Shown here piece after piece: positions 8,747-14,741 of a stretch of 18,987 nucleotides of DNA; the first letter of the stretch is position 1, and each line of letters starts with the position of its first letter. The notes beneath the pieces were generated by a model. That model was not told the DNA's origin. It saw nothing but the letters and a program-made list of their open reading frames with translations, and made no database searches. Origin of the DNA: Prevotellaceae bacterium (GTDB taxonomy: Bacteria; Bacteroidota; Bacteroidia; Bacteroidales; Bacteroidaceae). Made by a program: the position numbers and the translations under genes. Location: NCBI GenBank assembly GCA_003150315.1, contig QAML01000029.1:1-18987 (forward strand). The letters run 5' to 3'.

Positions 8747-8836
8747 AACGGCAACTGGCTGCCATCCACTAATGGAACAGGCCCTTTAGCTTTGCGCCCC
8801 TGCCTTTCGGCAAGTTTGCTAATAATTCAATTACCA
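8747..8836 (-). promoter_or_regulatory. Cyclic di-GMP-I riboswitch (GEMM-I) upstream of the BREX/Kiwa operon
   Basis: Read on the minus strand, the conserved GEMM-I core is present in order. It comprises GCAAAC (8819-8814), a P2 hairpin TTGCC-GAAA-GGCAG with the GNRA tetraloop, GGGGCGCAAAGC (8800-8789), a P3 arm with GGCC/GGC pairing and a receptor-like internal loop, and AGTTGCCG as the 3' side. The base matching Vc2 G20 is G (8819) and the base matching C92 is C (8751). This favours c-di-GMP over the A20 variant that prefers 3',3'-cGAMP. A weak P1 (GGUAAU / GUUGCC) can form. The predicted transcription start lies right at its 5' edge. Confidence 0.87.
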
Positions 8837-8838
8837 AT

Positions 8839-8867
8839 TGTATATTTCGAGCGCGAAAGGAAGTCAA
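8839..8867 (-). promoter_or_regulatory. Sigma-A-type promoter for the riboswitch and defence operon
   Basis: On the minus strand TTGACT (8867-8862) is separated by 17 bases from TATACA (8844-8839). Initiation would fall near 8832, which is exactly the start of the riboswitch aptamer. This makes a leader of about 150 nt before the HTH gene. The -35 matches consensus at five of six positions and the -10 at four of six. Confidence 0.7.
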
Positions 8868-8939
8868 GCCGCACAAGTGATTTTATGAGAAATTCAACAC
8901 ACTAATTTTGATGGAAGAAAAAATCGGGTCATTTCCATA

Positions 8940-9428
8940 TTAACCACTTATCAAAATACACGGCACATTGTTCTGCTGTGCGTATATCATGGTATTTCGT
9001 GTTCCGCCGGAGCAGCCATTATAGACCGCAATAACCCTGCCGGAATGATCTACCATCCATTTGTTACGCCGCTGGAAGCTTGCATAGGAAAAAGCCGGAG
9101 AAATGCTTTTTACAAGATCAGCCTGGGCAATGATTTCTCTGTACGCATCAGACCATTGAGACGGCCAGCGATCACCGAATCCCGGAAATGGAAGCGCACA
9201 AATCAGGTGAAGACCAGAAAGGACAGTTTTCTTTTCCAAGATGATCTGCGCGGCCCAAATATCAACGCCCATCGCGATACCGGAAATAAAGGTTCGATAC
9301 CCATCCGAGATTGCATTGTCAATCGCGGTAGTCAGATCTGTGGTAATTTGTTCCTTACTGCACAGCAACTTTTCTGGCCGATGTCCTGTGAAGCAGCAGC
9401 GATGGCCTCGCATCTCGGCTTCCGTCAT
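8940..9428 (-). CDS. SLOG-fold protein (DUF1273/YpsA-like)
   Basis: The 162-residue protein begins with CCFTGHRPEKL (residues 11-21) and later has FISGIAMGVDIWAAQ and ALPFPGFGDRW. These are the hallmark segments of DUF1273, a branch of the SLOG superfamily of nucleotide- or nucleotide-derivative-binding Rossmann proteins. The exact ligand in this branch is not established. The ATG has GAGGCGAGAG upstream and a consensus promoter 70-100 bases upstream. It lies directly upstream of the riboswitch promoter on the same strand. I see no strong terminator between them, so some read-through into the defence operon is possible. SLOG domains recur in nucleotide-signalling defence systems, but this subgroup is also common outside defence. 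Confidence 0.78.
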   Translation of the reverse strand: MTEAEMRGHRCCFTGHRPEKLLCSKEQITTDLTTAIDNAISDGYRTFISGIAMGVDIWAAQIILEKKTVLSGLHLICALPFPGFGDRWPSQWSDAYREIIAQADLVKSISPAFSYASFQRRNKWMVDHSGRVIAVYNGCSGGTRNTMIYAQQNNVPCILISG

Positions 9429-9480
9429 TATTACTCTCGCCTCGACATTATTATTTTCTTTGACTTTTGTAAAAACGTAT

Positions 9481-9544
9481 TCTACGCTTGTAGATTATTA
9501 TAATGTTCTCTCTCCGTAGTTACAATAAAAATATCGAGAGATAT
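9481..9544. promoter_or_regulatory. Inverted repeats in the shared SLOG/XRE promoter region
   Basis: Two short inverted repeats lie between the divergent genes: TCTAC-GCTT-GTAGA (9481-9494) and ATATC-GAGA-GATAT (9531-9544). The first is next to the -10 of the SLOG promoter and the second is just upstream of the XRE ribosome binding site. They are reasonable operators for the adjacent XRE protein, though nothing proves it. For the plus strand, a weak promoter TTATAA - 17 - TACAAT overlaps the same bases. Confidence 0.4.
9497..9525 (-). promoter_or_regulatory. Promoter of the SLOG gene
   Basis: On the minus strand TTGTAA (9525-9520), a 17-base spacer and a perfect TATAAT (9502-9497) form a near-consensus sigma-A promoter. 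It would give a leader of about 60 nt before the ATG at 9428. Confidence 0.7.
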
Positions 9545-9569
9545 GACTTTATTGTGGAGGAGGGAGAGT

Positions 9570-9926
9570 ATGGAGCTGGACTATAAAGCTATCGGTAAGC
9601 GCATTAAGATTGCCCGTATCAACGCTGATATGACGCAGGAGCATCTTTCTGATCTTACCGAATTATCTCCTTCGCACATGAGCAACATCGAAACCGGTAC
9701 GGCCAAAGTTAGTTTGACTACGATTGTGAAAATTGCAAATGCGCTGTCCGTCACAGTTGACGATCTGCTATGTGACAATCTGGTCCACGCAAAAGTGCCA
9801 TTTGAGCAAGACATCCAACAACTCTTGGACGGATGTAATGAGCTGGAAATCAGATTGATAAAAGACCTAATAGAATCCACACTGAATACGCTGCGCAGAG
9901 ATGCCAATTTAAGAGGAAACCACTGA
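9570..9926 (+). CDS. XRE-family transcriptional regulator
   Basis: A 118-residue protein with a Cro/CI-type helix-turn-helix at about residues 5-65: IGKRIKIARINADMTQEHLS, SPSHMSNIETG, and TIVKIANALSVTVDDLL. A roughly 45-residue helical tail follows that may mediate dimerisation. The start is ATG at 9570, with GGAGGAGGGAG directly upstream; the longer frame to 9543 has no ribosome binding site. It is transcribed divergently from the SLOG gene across short inverted repeats, so autoregulation and control of SLOG are the simplest reading. It stands alone, closed by the terminator that follows. Confidence 0.85.
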   Translation: MELDYKAIGKRIKIARINADMTQEHLSDLTELSPSHMSNIETGTAKVSLTTIVKIANALSVTVDDLLCDNLVHAKVPFEQDIQQLLDGCNELEIRLIKDLIESTLNTLRRDANLRGNH

Positions 9927-9936
9927 CTATCAAACA

Positions 9937-9972
9937 AAAGGCCGAACGGAAAATGCAATCCGCTCGGCCTTT
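9937..9972. terminator. Bidirectional intrinsic terminator between convergent genes
   Basis: AAAGGCCGA..CGGA pairs with TCCG.TCGGCCTTT around an 8-base loop. T-rich tails follow on both strands. It separates the plus-strand XRE gene from the end of the minus-strand operon. Confidence 0.82.
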
Positions 9973-9990
9973 ATATTATGTATTGGATAC

Positions 9991-10188
9991 TTACTTGAAC
10001 AGATCAAATATACTGAAAGAGGTTTTATGATAAACCTTGTTATAAAGTGCTTTCTTCGGGTGCAAGATGCCCATGCCCTTTTTCCCGTATCCGGGAATAA
10101 GGGCCTTTTTTATTGTCCTTGTCGCGTGCCCTTTTGTCCTTGCGCTGAAAGATTTAGCCAAACTTGGCTTCCGCATTCCAAATTTCAT
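9991..10188 (-). CDS. Small basic protein of unknown function
   Basis: This 65-residue, strongly basic protein begins MKFGMRKPSLAKSFSART and contains IPGYGKKGMG and HPKKALYNKVYHKT. Small proteins with the GYGKKGMG and NPKKA.YNKVY pattern recur in Firmicutes phages and integrative elements, but I know no assigned function. The start is ATG at 10188, one base after the stop of the upstream gene, with GGAAGG 9 bases upstream. Two earlier in-frame ATGs overlap that gene and lack spacing for the ribosome. It is the last gene of the operon. The charge suggests nucleic-acid binding, which is inference only. Confidence 0.65.
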   Translation of the reverse strand: MKFGMRKPSLAKSFSARTKGHATRTIKKALIPGYGKKGMGILHPKKALYNKVYHKTSFSIFDLFK

Positions 10189-10189
10189 T

Positions 10190-10537
10190 TTATTCATCCT
10201 TCCCTTCAAGATCATCATAAAAGAATAAACGCATATATCGTTCGCGATGCTTTGTCAGATAGGGTTTGACAGCAGGATAATCATTCCGGTTACAGTCGGA
10301 TAAGCGGAAACCTTTTCCGTCAAGCTCATCTACGAGCTTCTCAAAACTTCTCCAGCCGAAGAAGTCCAGCATATATAAACCCGAACCATTCCTGCCGATC
10401 ACATCGGAGACTGTTTGGCACCCATTCTGCTTAAGCACGCGCATTGCGCGAACCGGAATATCCAGGCATACCACTGGCGTTCTCTCTGTTACGATGATTC
10501 CAAGCTGTTCATCTGGAATTATCACTGATTCCATCAT
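10190..10537 (-). CDS. Protein with an RNA-polymerase alpha-CTD-like domain
   Basis: The middle of this roughly 115-residue protein reads VVCLDIPVRAMRVLKQNGCQTVSDVIG, then GLYMLDFFGWRSFEKLVDEL. This matches the helix-hairpin-helix fold of the RNA polymerase alpha C-terminal domain (L.LSVRA...L...I.TV..L, then GRKS..EI). The start is placed at ATG 10537, one base after the zinc-ribbon stop; a start at 10555 overlapping that gene is also possible. It is tightly coupled to its neighbours on both sides. A free alpha-CTD-like domain could contact DNA or polymerase, but that role is inferred. Confidence 0.62.
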   Translation of the reverse strand: MMESVIIPDEQLGIIVTERTPVVCLDIPVRAMRVLKQNGCQTVSDVIGRNGSGLYMLDFFGWRSFEKLVDELDGKGFRLSDCNRNDYPAVKPYLTKHRERYMRLFFYDDLEGKDE

Positions 10538-10538
10538 G

Positions 10539-10730
10539 TTACAATCTGCCTTCATGAATCAGGCATTCTGCTGCGAGCTTTCCTCGGTTGAATTCTTTTT
10601 GATAGCGCCAATACTCTGCCTGCTCATCTGTCGTGGCTGGGCGAATATTCCGTTTCCCGCAGTCTGGGCAACGGTCTGCCTCTTTGCCATCCTTAAAGAG
10701 AAAATGGCAATTCTCACATGCGTAGATCAT
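10539..10730 (-). CDS. Small zinc-ribbon protein
   Basis: The 63-residue protein has two cysteine pairs, CENC (residues 5-8) and CPDC (about 22-25), in the order MIYACENCHFLFKDGKEADRC. This forms a rubredoxin-like zinc ribbon, followed by a helical tail EQAEYWRYQKEFNRG. The start is ATG at 10730, with AAAGG 9 bases upstream, 17 bases after the ImmA-type gene. Family members with this 'YxCxxCxxxF' opening are common in clostridial mobile elements and have no known function. It is co-transcribed between the peptidase and the alpha-CTD-like gene. Confidence 0.7.
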   Translation of the reverse strand: MIYACENCHFLFKDGKEADRCPDCGKRNIRPATTDEQAEYWRYQKEFNRGKLAAECLIHEGRL

Positions 10731-10747
10731 AAATATGCCTTTCTTTT

Positions 10748-11308
10748 TCAATCCTGAAAGCGGTCTATACCTGCGTCGTATGCGCCCAAATCTTCACGCA
10801 GAAAATCGCTTTTCCGCACATTGACCGTGTTTAGCCTATACCCCTTTGAACGCAATATCATGAATTTGTAATCCAAAAGTGCCGCTGGAACATAAAGCGC
10901 ACTGGCGGCCTCAAAAAATGATTCTTCGCTGAGATGCTCCAAAACAGTTTTGTCATCAAGAAGGAGCTCAGCAGCAAATATATTGGCTTCATTTTCTTCC
11001 GTCATGTCCTGACGGTTTTCGAGCACTTCCATCTCTTGAAAACCATGCATGAGCGCAACCTCGGTATGCAACACGGCATGTCCCAGCTCATGAGCCACAA
11101 GGATAAGTTCAAGAACCTTATTAACGTTGCAGTCAATAACAATGTTTTTTTGGCGTGACTGGTAAAAGAAAAAGCCTTTTAGCTTTTTCTGCATATCTAT
11201 GTAATGAATCTTGATGCCGAGTGCACGGCACAATTCGTATGGGTCCCTGGTTCCATACTTTTCAACCAACTTGTTTACGACATCAATGATGTACGCAGTA
11301 GCAGCCAA
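10748..11308 (-). CDS. ImmA/IrrE-family metallopeptidase
   Basis: About 186 residues. The zinc motif HELGH falls at residues 73-77, with a downstream EANIFAAELLL segment supplying the third ligand (Glu about 107). These peptidases cleave or inactivate partner XRE repressors, as ImmA does to ImmR in ICEBs1. The XRE gene is directly upstream in the same operon, which supports that role. The start is taken as TTG at 11308 because AGGAGG lies 7 bases upstream; a GTG at 11317 overlaps the Shine-Dalgarno and is less likely. The C-terminus has a helical domain without recognisable motifs. Confidence 0.85.
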   Translation of the reverse strand: MAATAYIIDVVNKLVEKYGTRDPYELCRALGIKIHYIDMQKKLKGFFFYQSRQKNIVIDCNVNKVLELILVAHELGHAVLHTEVALMHGFQEMEVLENRQDMTEENEANIFAAELLLDDKTVLEHLSEESFFEAASALYVPAALLDYKFMILRSKGYRLNTVNVRKSDFLREDLGAYDAGIDRFQD

Positions 11309-11358
11309 ACAAACCACCTCCTGCCTTCAGGTATTTAGGGCCGTTCTACTGAAAAAGA

Positions 11359-11397
11359 GGGTAATACCCCCACGGCTACATTCTGATTATCTCAGAA
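11359..11397. repeat. Two small palindromes between XRE and ImmA genes
   Basis: GGGTA-A-TACCC (11359-11369) and TTCTGA-TTATC-TCAGAA (11381-11397) lie in the 103-base gap. The gap also carries a copy of the 19-base repeat at 11402-11420. They could form RNA hairpins that tune ImmA expression, or be protein sites. No promoter is convincing here. Confidence 0.4.
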
Positions 11398-11411
11398 GTG
11401 CTGTACCATAT

Positions 11412-11861
11412 TCAGGACTTGCTGCGGTGCTTCCGGTATTTCTTCGGTGTGAATTTATCGCGTGCCGTTTGCTTGGAATCAAGATAGACCTCCATGAGTG
11501 CCTGAAAGAAAACCTCTTTGGCGCTGTCGTCCAACTCACCGCCAGCCAGCAAAGCTCCGGTGCGGTTCAGAATCTCATGCGCCTCTCTGGCCCCCTTGCT
11601 GCCAAATTCCTTTTTGGCATCTGCAATGAATTGATCCTGCTCGATGTGTTTATTCTTATCAGCTTCATCTTCATCCATCAGATAAGTGACGGAAACCTTC
11701 AAAGCCTCGGCAATCTTTTTGATGTTACTGGAGCGAGGGATCGTTCCAAGTTGTTCATAGGTATAGAGAGAACGCTCTGAAATGCCGGTAATCTGAGAAA
11801 GCTCCGTCTGGGACATATTCAGGGCCAGACGCGCTTCCTTGACCTTCTCACCAAATGTCAT
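11412..11861 (-). CDS. XRE-family repressor of the element
   Basis: This protein of about 149 residues has an N-terminal Cro/CI helix-turn-helix (FGEKVKEARLALNMSQTELS, ISERSLYTYEQ, IKKIAEALKVSVTYLM). The charged C-terminal tail ends KYRKHRSKS. AGGA sits 7 bases before the ATG at 11861; the adjacent ATG at 11864 is also possible, while the frame further upstream covers the promoter. It is divergent from the polymerase operon across an array of AACTTCCG sites and followed by an ImmA-type peptidase. This is the layout of an ImmR-ImmA switch. It most likely binds that array and represses both directions until the peptidase inactivates it. Confidence 0.86.
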   Translation of the reverse strand: MTFGEKVKEARLALNMSQTELSQITGISERSLYTYEQLGTIPRSSNIKKIAEALKVSVTYLMDEDEADKNKHIEQDQFIADAKKEFGSKGAREAHEILNRTGALLAGGELDDSAKEVFFQALMEVYLDSKQTARDKFTPKKYRKHRSKS

Positions 11862-11911
11862 CATGTTGTCCTGCCTTTCAAAAAAATTTTGTCGTAACTT
11901 CCGATTATATG

Positions 11912-11939
11912 TTGACAAACTTCCGTATGTTGCTATAAT
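11912..11939 (+). promoter_or_regulatory. Promoter of the polymerase operon
   Basis: TTGACA (11912-11917), a 16-base spacer and TATAAT (11934-11939) both match consensus perfectly. The spacer contains an AACTTCCG operator, so repressor binding would block polymerase directly. The leader to the TTG start at 12055 is about 110 nt and carries the inverted operator pair. Confidence 0.8.
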
Positions 11940-11968
11940 GAAAAGCACCGGAAGATGACTTCGTGTTA

Positions 11969-11997
11969 ATAGTACATCGGAAGTTTGCTTCTGTCAA
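11969..11997 (-). promoter_or_regulatory. Promoter of the XRE repressor operon
   Basis: On the minus strand TTGACA (11997-11992), a 17-base spacer and TACTAT (11974-11969). The spacer contains a CGGAAGTT operator copy (11978-11985), implying autoregulation. The leader is about 100 nt and passes through the plus promoter, so the two promoters fire toward each other and overlap. Confidence 0.6.
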
Positions 11998-12054
11998 TAG
12001 ACGCGCAGAATAAAACTTCCGATTTGACCGGAAGTTACGAGAGGAGGGCTGACA

Positions 12055-13284
12055 TTGGAAAGAGCAATCCTGCATAGTGACATGAACTGCTTTTATGCTT
12101 CTGTTGAGCAGATGCTTGACCCGACCCTGCGCGGGAAAGCAATAGCTGTCTGCGGCAGTCAAGAGACACGGCACGGCATCGTACTTGCGAAGTCCCAACT
12201 GGCGAAGAAAGCTGGTGTGAAAACCGGAATGGCCATCTGGCAGGCAAAAGAATGCTGCCGTGATCTGATCGTCGTACCGCCCCAGTACGACCAGTATCTC
12301 AAGTATTCCAGGCTTGCCCACGAAATCTATCTACGGTACACAGACCGAATGGAGCCGTATGGCATGGATGAGTGCTGGCTTGACCTCACCGGCTGCCGCC
12401 TTGACCCGGTCGCTACGGCAGAAGAAATTCGGGCAACAACCAAAAGCGAGCTTGGCCTTACGGTTAGCATTGGCGTCTCTTTCAATAAAATCTTTGCAAA
12501 GCTCGGCAGTGATATGAAGAAACCTGATGCAATGACAGTCATCACACAGGACAACTTCCGGGAACTGGTCTGGCCGTTGCCTGCCTCTGATCTTCTTTAC
12601 TGCGGCCCTGCCACGACCAAAAGACTTGCCAATTATGGTATACACACTATCGGGGACATCGCTGCCACAGCGCCGGAGTGTCTGCGAGGCTGGCTCGGCG
12701 TCAATGGAATAGCTCTCTGGCATTATGCGTCCGGCACGGATACTTCCCGCGTTATGACGGATGGCTGGGAAGCACCAATTAAATCAGTCGGCCACGGCGT
12801 GACCTGCGTATCTGATCTTCTGGATAATGAGGAAGTCTGGCGTGTAATATTGGAACTTTCTCAGGATGTTGGTCATCGCCTCCGCGTGAATGGCTTTTTG
12901 GCCAAAGGCGTTCAGATCATGCTCAGAGATAACAGCTTGTTTTATAAGCAGTATCAGACCACATTGGAGATGGCGACACGCAGCCCGAAGGAGATTGCGG
13001 AACAGTGCTTTGCTCTTTTTAAGGCCAACTACCGCTGGCAGAACAAGGTTCGCGCCCTTTGCGTCCGGGCAATCAGCCTCGTTCCTGAAAAGTGTCCGCA
13101 GCAGCTGACAATTTTCGACGATCCTGCCAAGCGGGAAAAGCAGGATAAAATGGACGCTGCCATTGAAGACATTCGCAGACGCTATGGCAAACGGGCTGTA
13201 TATAACGCATGTCTGATCGGTGACATCAAAGTCCATGAGATCGGTGCGCAGAATGTTACCATGCCGGGCCTGATGTTTGCCTGA
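12055..13284 (+). CDS. Y-family (DinB/UvrX-type) translesion DNA polymerase
   Basis: A full-length 409-residue Y-family polymerase. HSDMNCFYASVE (residues 7-18) carries the first catalytic Asp (D9) and the steric-gate aromatics. YGMDECWLDL (102-111) supplies D105/E106. SIGVSFNKIFAKLGSDMKKP is the palm/fingers junction, and helix-hairpin-helix and little-finger regions follow. It would copy damaged DNA after induction. The start is TTG at 12055, with GGAGGG 8 bases upstream. It is the first gene under the operator-controlled plus promoter and overlaps the next frame at its stop. UvrX/UmuC-type polymerases are frequent cargo of phages and conjugative elements. The exact subfamily is not resolved here. 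Confidence 0.92.
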   Translation: MERAILHSDMNCFYASVEQMLDPTLRGKAIAVCGSQETRHGIVLAKSQLAKKAGVKTGMAIWQAKECCRDLIVVPPQYDQYLKYSRLAHEIYLRYTDRMEPYGMDECWLDLTGCRLDPVATAEEIRATTKSELGLTVSIGVSFNKIFAKLGSDMKKPDAMTVITQDNFRELVWPLPASDLLYCGPATTKRLANYGIHTIGDIAATAPECLRGWLGVNGIALWHYASGTDTSRVMTDGWEAPIKSVGHGVTCVSDLLDNEEVWRVILELSQDVGHRLRVNGFLAKGVQIMLRDNSLFYKQYQTTLEMATRSPKEIAEQCFALFKANYRWQNKVRALCVRAISLVPEKCPQQLTIFDDPAKREKQDKMDAAIEDIRRRYGKRAVYNACLIGDIKVHEIGAQNVTMPGLMFA

Positions 13285-13316
13285 TGGCATCTGAATATAG
13301 CAAGGAGCATAGGAAT

Positions 13317-13556
13317 ATGGCAAGAAAAGTGTTTGTGCCGGTAACGCTTAAAGTGGACAGCGATGGCCGGATTCGCCCTGTGGATATTACCTGGACTGAC
13401 GGGCACACCTACGAAATTGATAAGGTAAAGGATGTACGGCAGGCCGCCGCGTCCAAGGTCGGCGGCACCGGCATCCGGTATACCATCATGGTCCGTGGGA
13501 AAGAGACGCATATTTACTGCGATGAGGGTAAATGGTTTGTGGAAGCGTATCAGTAG
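13317..13556 (+). CDS. Small polymerase-associated protein of unknown function
   Basis: The 79-residue, mostly beta protein begins MARKVFVPVTLKVDSDGRIR, then has DITWTDGHTYEIDKVKDVRQ and GIRYTIMVRGKETHIYCDEGKWFVE. Small proteins of this shape are often encoded directly after Y-family polymerases in clostridia, and I infer a functional link. The start is ATG at 13317, with AAGGAG 9 bases upstream. An alternative ATG at 13284 overlaps the polymerase TGA and would add 11 residues. I recognise no catalytic motif. Confidence 0.72.
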   Translation: MARKVFVPVTLKVDSDGRIRPVDITWTDGHTYEIDKVKDVRQAAASKVGGTGIRYTIMVRGKETHIYCDEGKWFVEAYQ

Positions 13557-13611
13557 CTTCCGGTTTGGGCCAATGCTGTGGAGCTTGGCCTGATGAGAAG
13601 GAGGACAGGCA

Positions 13612-14334
13612 ATGGAATATTGGGCAAGACAGGATTTGGAGAAGTTAGCAGACACAATCCTTCTTGACTGCTTCAAAGACGGTTACGAGAAAGATCATAT
13701 GCCTACAAATATTGATTTGCTGGCAGAAAAATATCTGGGCTTGAACGTTTCGTACATGAGGCTGTCTGAGGACGGCAGCATTCTTGGGTTGACCACCTAC
13801 GCGGACGTAAATGTCGAATTCAACCGCTATGGTCAAAATGAAATTGTTGCGGTCAGGAAGGATTCGGTCATTTTGGAAAAAGACCTTCTTACCGGTCACA
13901 ATGGAAGACGCCGTTTTACTGTCGCTCACGAAGCTGCGCATCAGATCGTGTTTCGTGCCGACCGCAGCGGCACCGCGCAGATGAATTATCTCAAGCATCT
14001 GCCAAACAAGCAGAGCTATTCTCTCCGAGAACTGCATGGAGCTGAAGACTGGTGTGAATGGCAGGCAAATACACTGGGAGCTGCGCTGCTTATGCCAGCG
14101 CGCACCGTGCATTTCTGGATGTACCGCTTTAATGGGAATAAAGTTCTGGTCCGTTACGGACGCAGGTTTAACTATATGGATCACGGTGTGCTGGACAACC
14201 TGACAAATGCTCTTGCAGTATCAAGAACTGCACTGGTTATTCGCCTGACACAGCTGGGCTATATCTGCCAGCGTCCGGAATCGGAATACTGCGACCCGCT
14301 GGATGTGTTTCCCGATCCGGGGGAGGTATTCTAA
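13612..14334 (+). CDS. Second ImmA/IrrE-family metallopeptidase
   Basis: A 240-residue protein with the zinc motif HEAAH (residues 106-110) in RRRFTVAHEAAHQIVF. The later segment CEWQANTLGAALLMPARTV supplies the third ligand (Glu 149). This is the ImmA/IrrE (DUF955) fold, with a C-terminal helical part VSRTALVIRLTQLGY like a winged or helix-turn-helix substrate-sensing domain. AGGAGG lies about 6 bases before the ATG. It is the second such peptidase in the window and sits in the operon whose promoter is covered by XRE operators. It may therefore act as an inducible anti-repressor. Its target could equally be another repressor in the element. Confidence 0.85.
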   Translation: MEYWARQDLEKLADTILLDCFKDGYEKDHMPTNIDLLAEKYLGLNVSYMRLSEDGSILGLTTYADVNVEFNRYGQNEIVAVRKDSVILEKDLLTGHNGRRRFTVAHEAAHQIVFRADRSGTAQMNYLKHLPNKQSYSLRELHGAEDWCEWQANTLGAALLMPARTVHFWMYRFNGNKVLVRYGRRFNYMDHGVLDNLTNALAVSRTALVIRLTQLGYICQRPESEYCDPLDVFPDPGEVF

Positions 14335-14585
14335 TGAAGCTCGACTTCAGCAATGGTGTGCCGCCGGATGTCCTCGACCGGATAAAGCGTGTAAAAAAAG
14401 AGGTTGACGGCCTGGAAAGCCGAAGCCTGTATTGCCCATATTGCAATCACCAGAGCTTAATCATATACTCCGACGCAAAAGGCCATGTCCAGACCAAGTG
14501 TAAACGATGCGGGCAGGTGTCCGATTACAACATCGCGTTCAGAATCGTGAGTTACCGTTTGGCTTTGACAACGAGGGCCTGTTAA
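14334..14585 (+). CDS. Small zinc-ribbon protein
   Basis: The 83-residue protein has cysteine pairs CPYC and CKRC in SLYCPYCNHQSLIIYSD and VQTKCKRCGQVSDYNI, forming a zinc ribbon like the 'cysteine-rich KTR' proteins of conjugative transposons. Its ATG overlaps the stop of the peptidase gene (TAATG), so it is translationally coupled to it. The N-terminal 30 residues are helical and charged. The last about 15 residues after FRIVSYRL look degenerate, so the true C-terminus may have been altered. Function unknown. Confidence 0.7.
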   Translation: MKLDFSNGVPPDVLDRIKRVKKEVDGLESRSLYCPYCNHQSLIIYSDAKGHVQTKCKRCGQVSDYNIAFRIVSYRLALTTRAC

Positions 14586-14596
14586 GCTCTCAAAAG

Positions 14597-14617
14597 CAGT
14601 ACCTGAAAACTGAATAC
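14597..14617 (+). promoter_or_regulatory. Weak boxA-like sequence shared with 15516-15536
   Basis: TGAAAACTGAATAC (14604-14617) is identical to the sequence at 15523-15536. Only part of the Firmicutes boxA (TGCTCTTTGAAAACT) is present here, so antitermination function is less certain than for the downstream copy. It lies 12 bases after the zinc-ribbon stop, just before the long hairpin. Confidence 0.45.
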
Positions 14618-14633
14618 ATCATTATGAGCCCCG

Positions 14634-14741
14634 GAGCCGATGAAAATCGCTGACATCCCAAGTGCCGTATGAAATCTGTGTATAGTTCTACAACTATACC
14701 TGTTTCACGGCATGTCAGCGATTTCATACGGCTCTTTTTTT
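14634..14741 (+). terminator. Long nested hairpin with alternative folds and a T-run
   Basis: A long stem pairs 14634-14656 with 14712-14734. Its core AAATCGCTGACAT / ATGTCAGCGATTT is 13 bp, flanked by GAGCCG / CGGCTC, and seven T follow (14735-14741). Nested inside are TGCCGT..GAAA / TTTC.ACGGCA and TATAGTT-CTAC-AACTATA. A second fold competes: GCCGTATGAAAT (14664-14675) pairs perfectly with ATTTCATACGGC (14721-14732). It acts at least as a strong terminator after the polymerase operon. The two exclusive folds resemble an attenuator. It begins a 290-base stretch without genes (14586-14875). Confidence 0.75.

Larger units (their letters stand above)
11896..12036. promoter_or_regulatory. Operator array: six AACTTCCG-type sites
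   Basis: Copies of AACTTCCG or its complement occur at 11896-11903, 11918-11925, 11949-11954 (partial, CGGAAG), 11978-11985, 12014-12021 and 12029-12036. The last two form an 8-bp inverted repeat with a 7-base spacer. One copy sits in the -35/-10 spacer of the plus promoter (11918) and one in that of the minus promoter (11978). The array is very probably the binding region of the XRE repressor encoded next to it. Confidence 0.78.

Noticed and set aside
8747..8836. A 3',3'-cGAMP-sensing version of the riboswitch
   Set aside because: The base that decides ligand preference (Vc2 G20) is G here, not the A of cGAMP-type switches. Only experiment can exclude mixed specificity.
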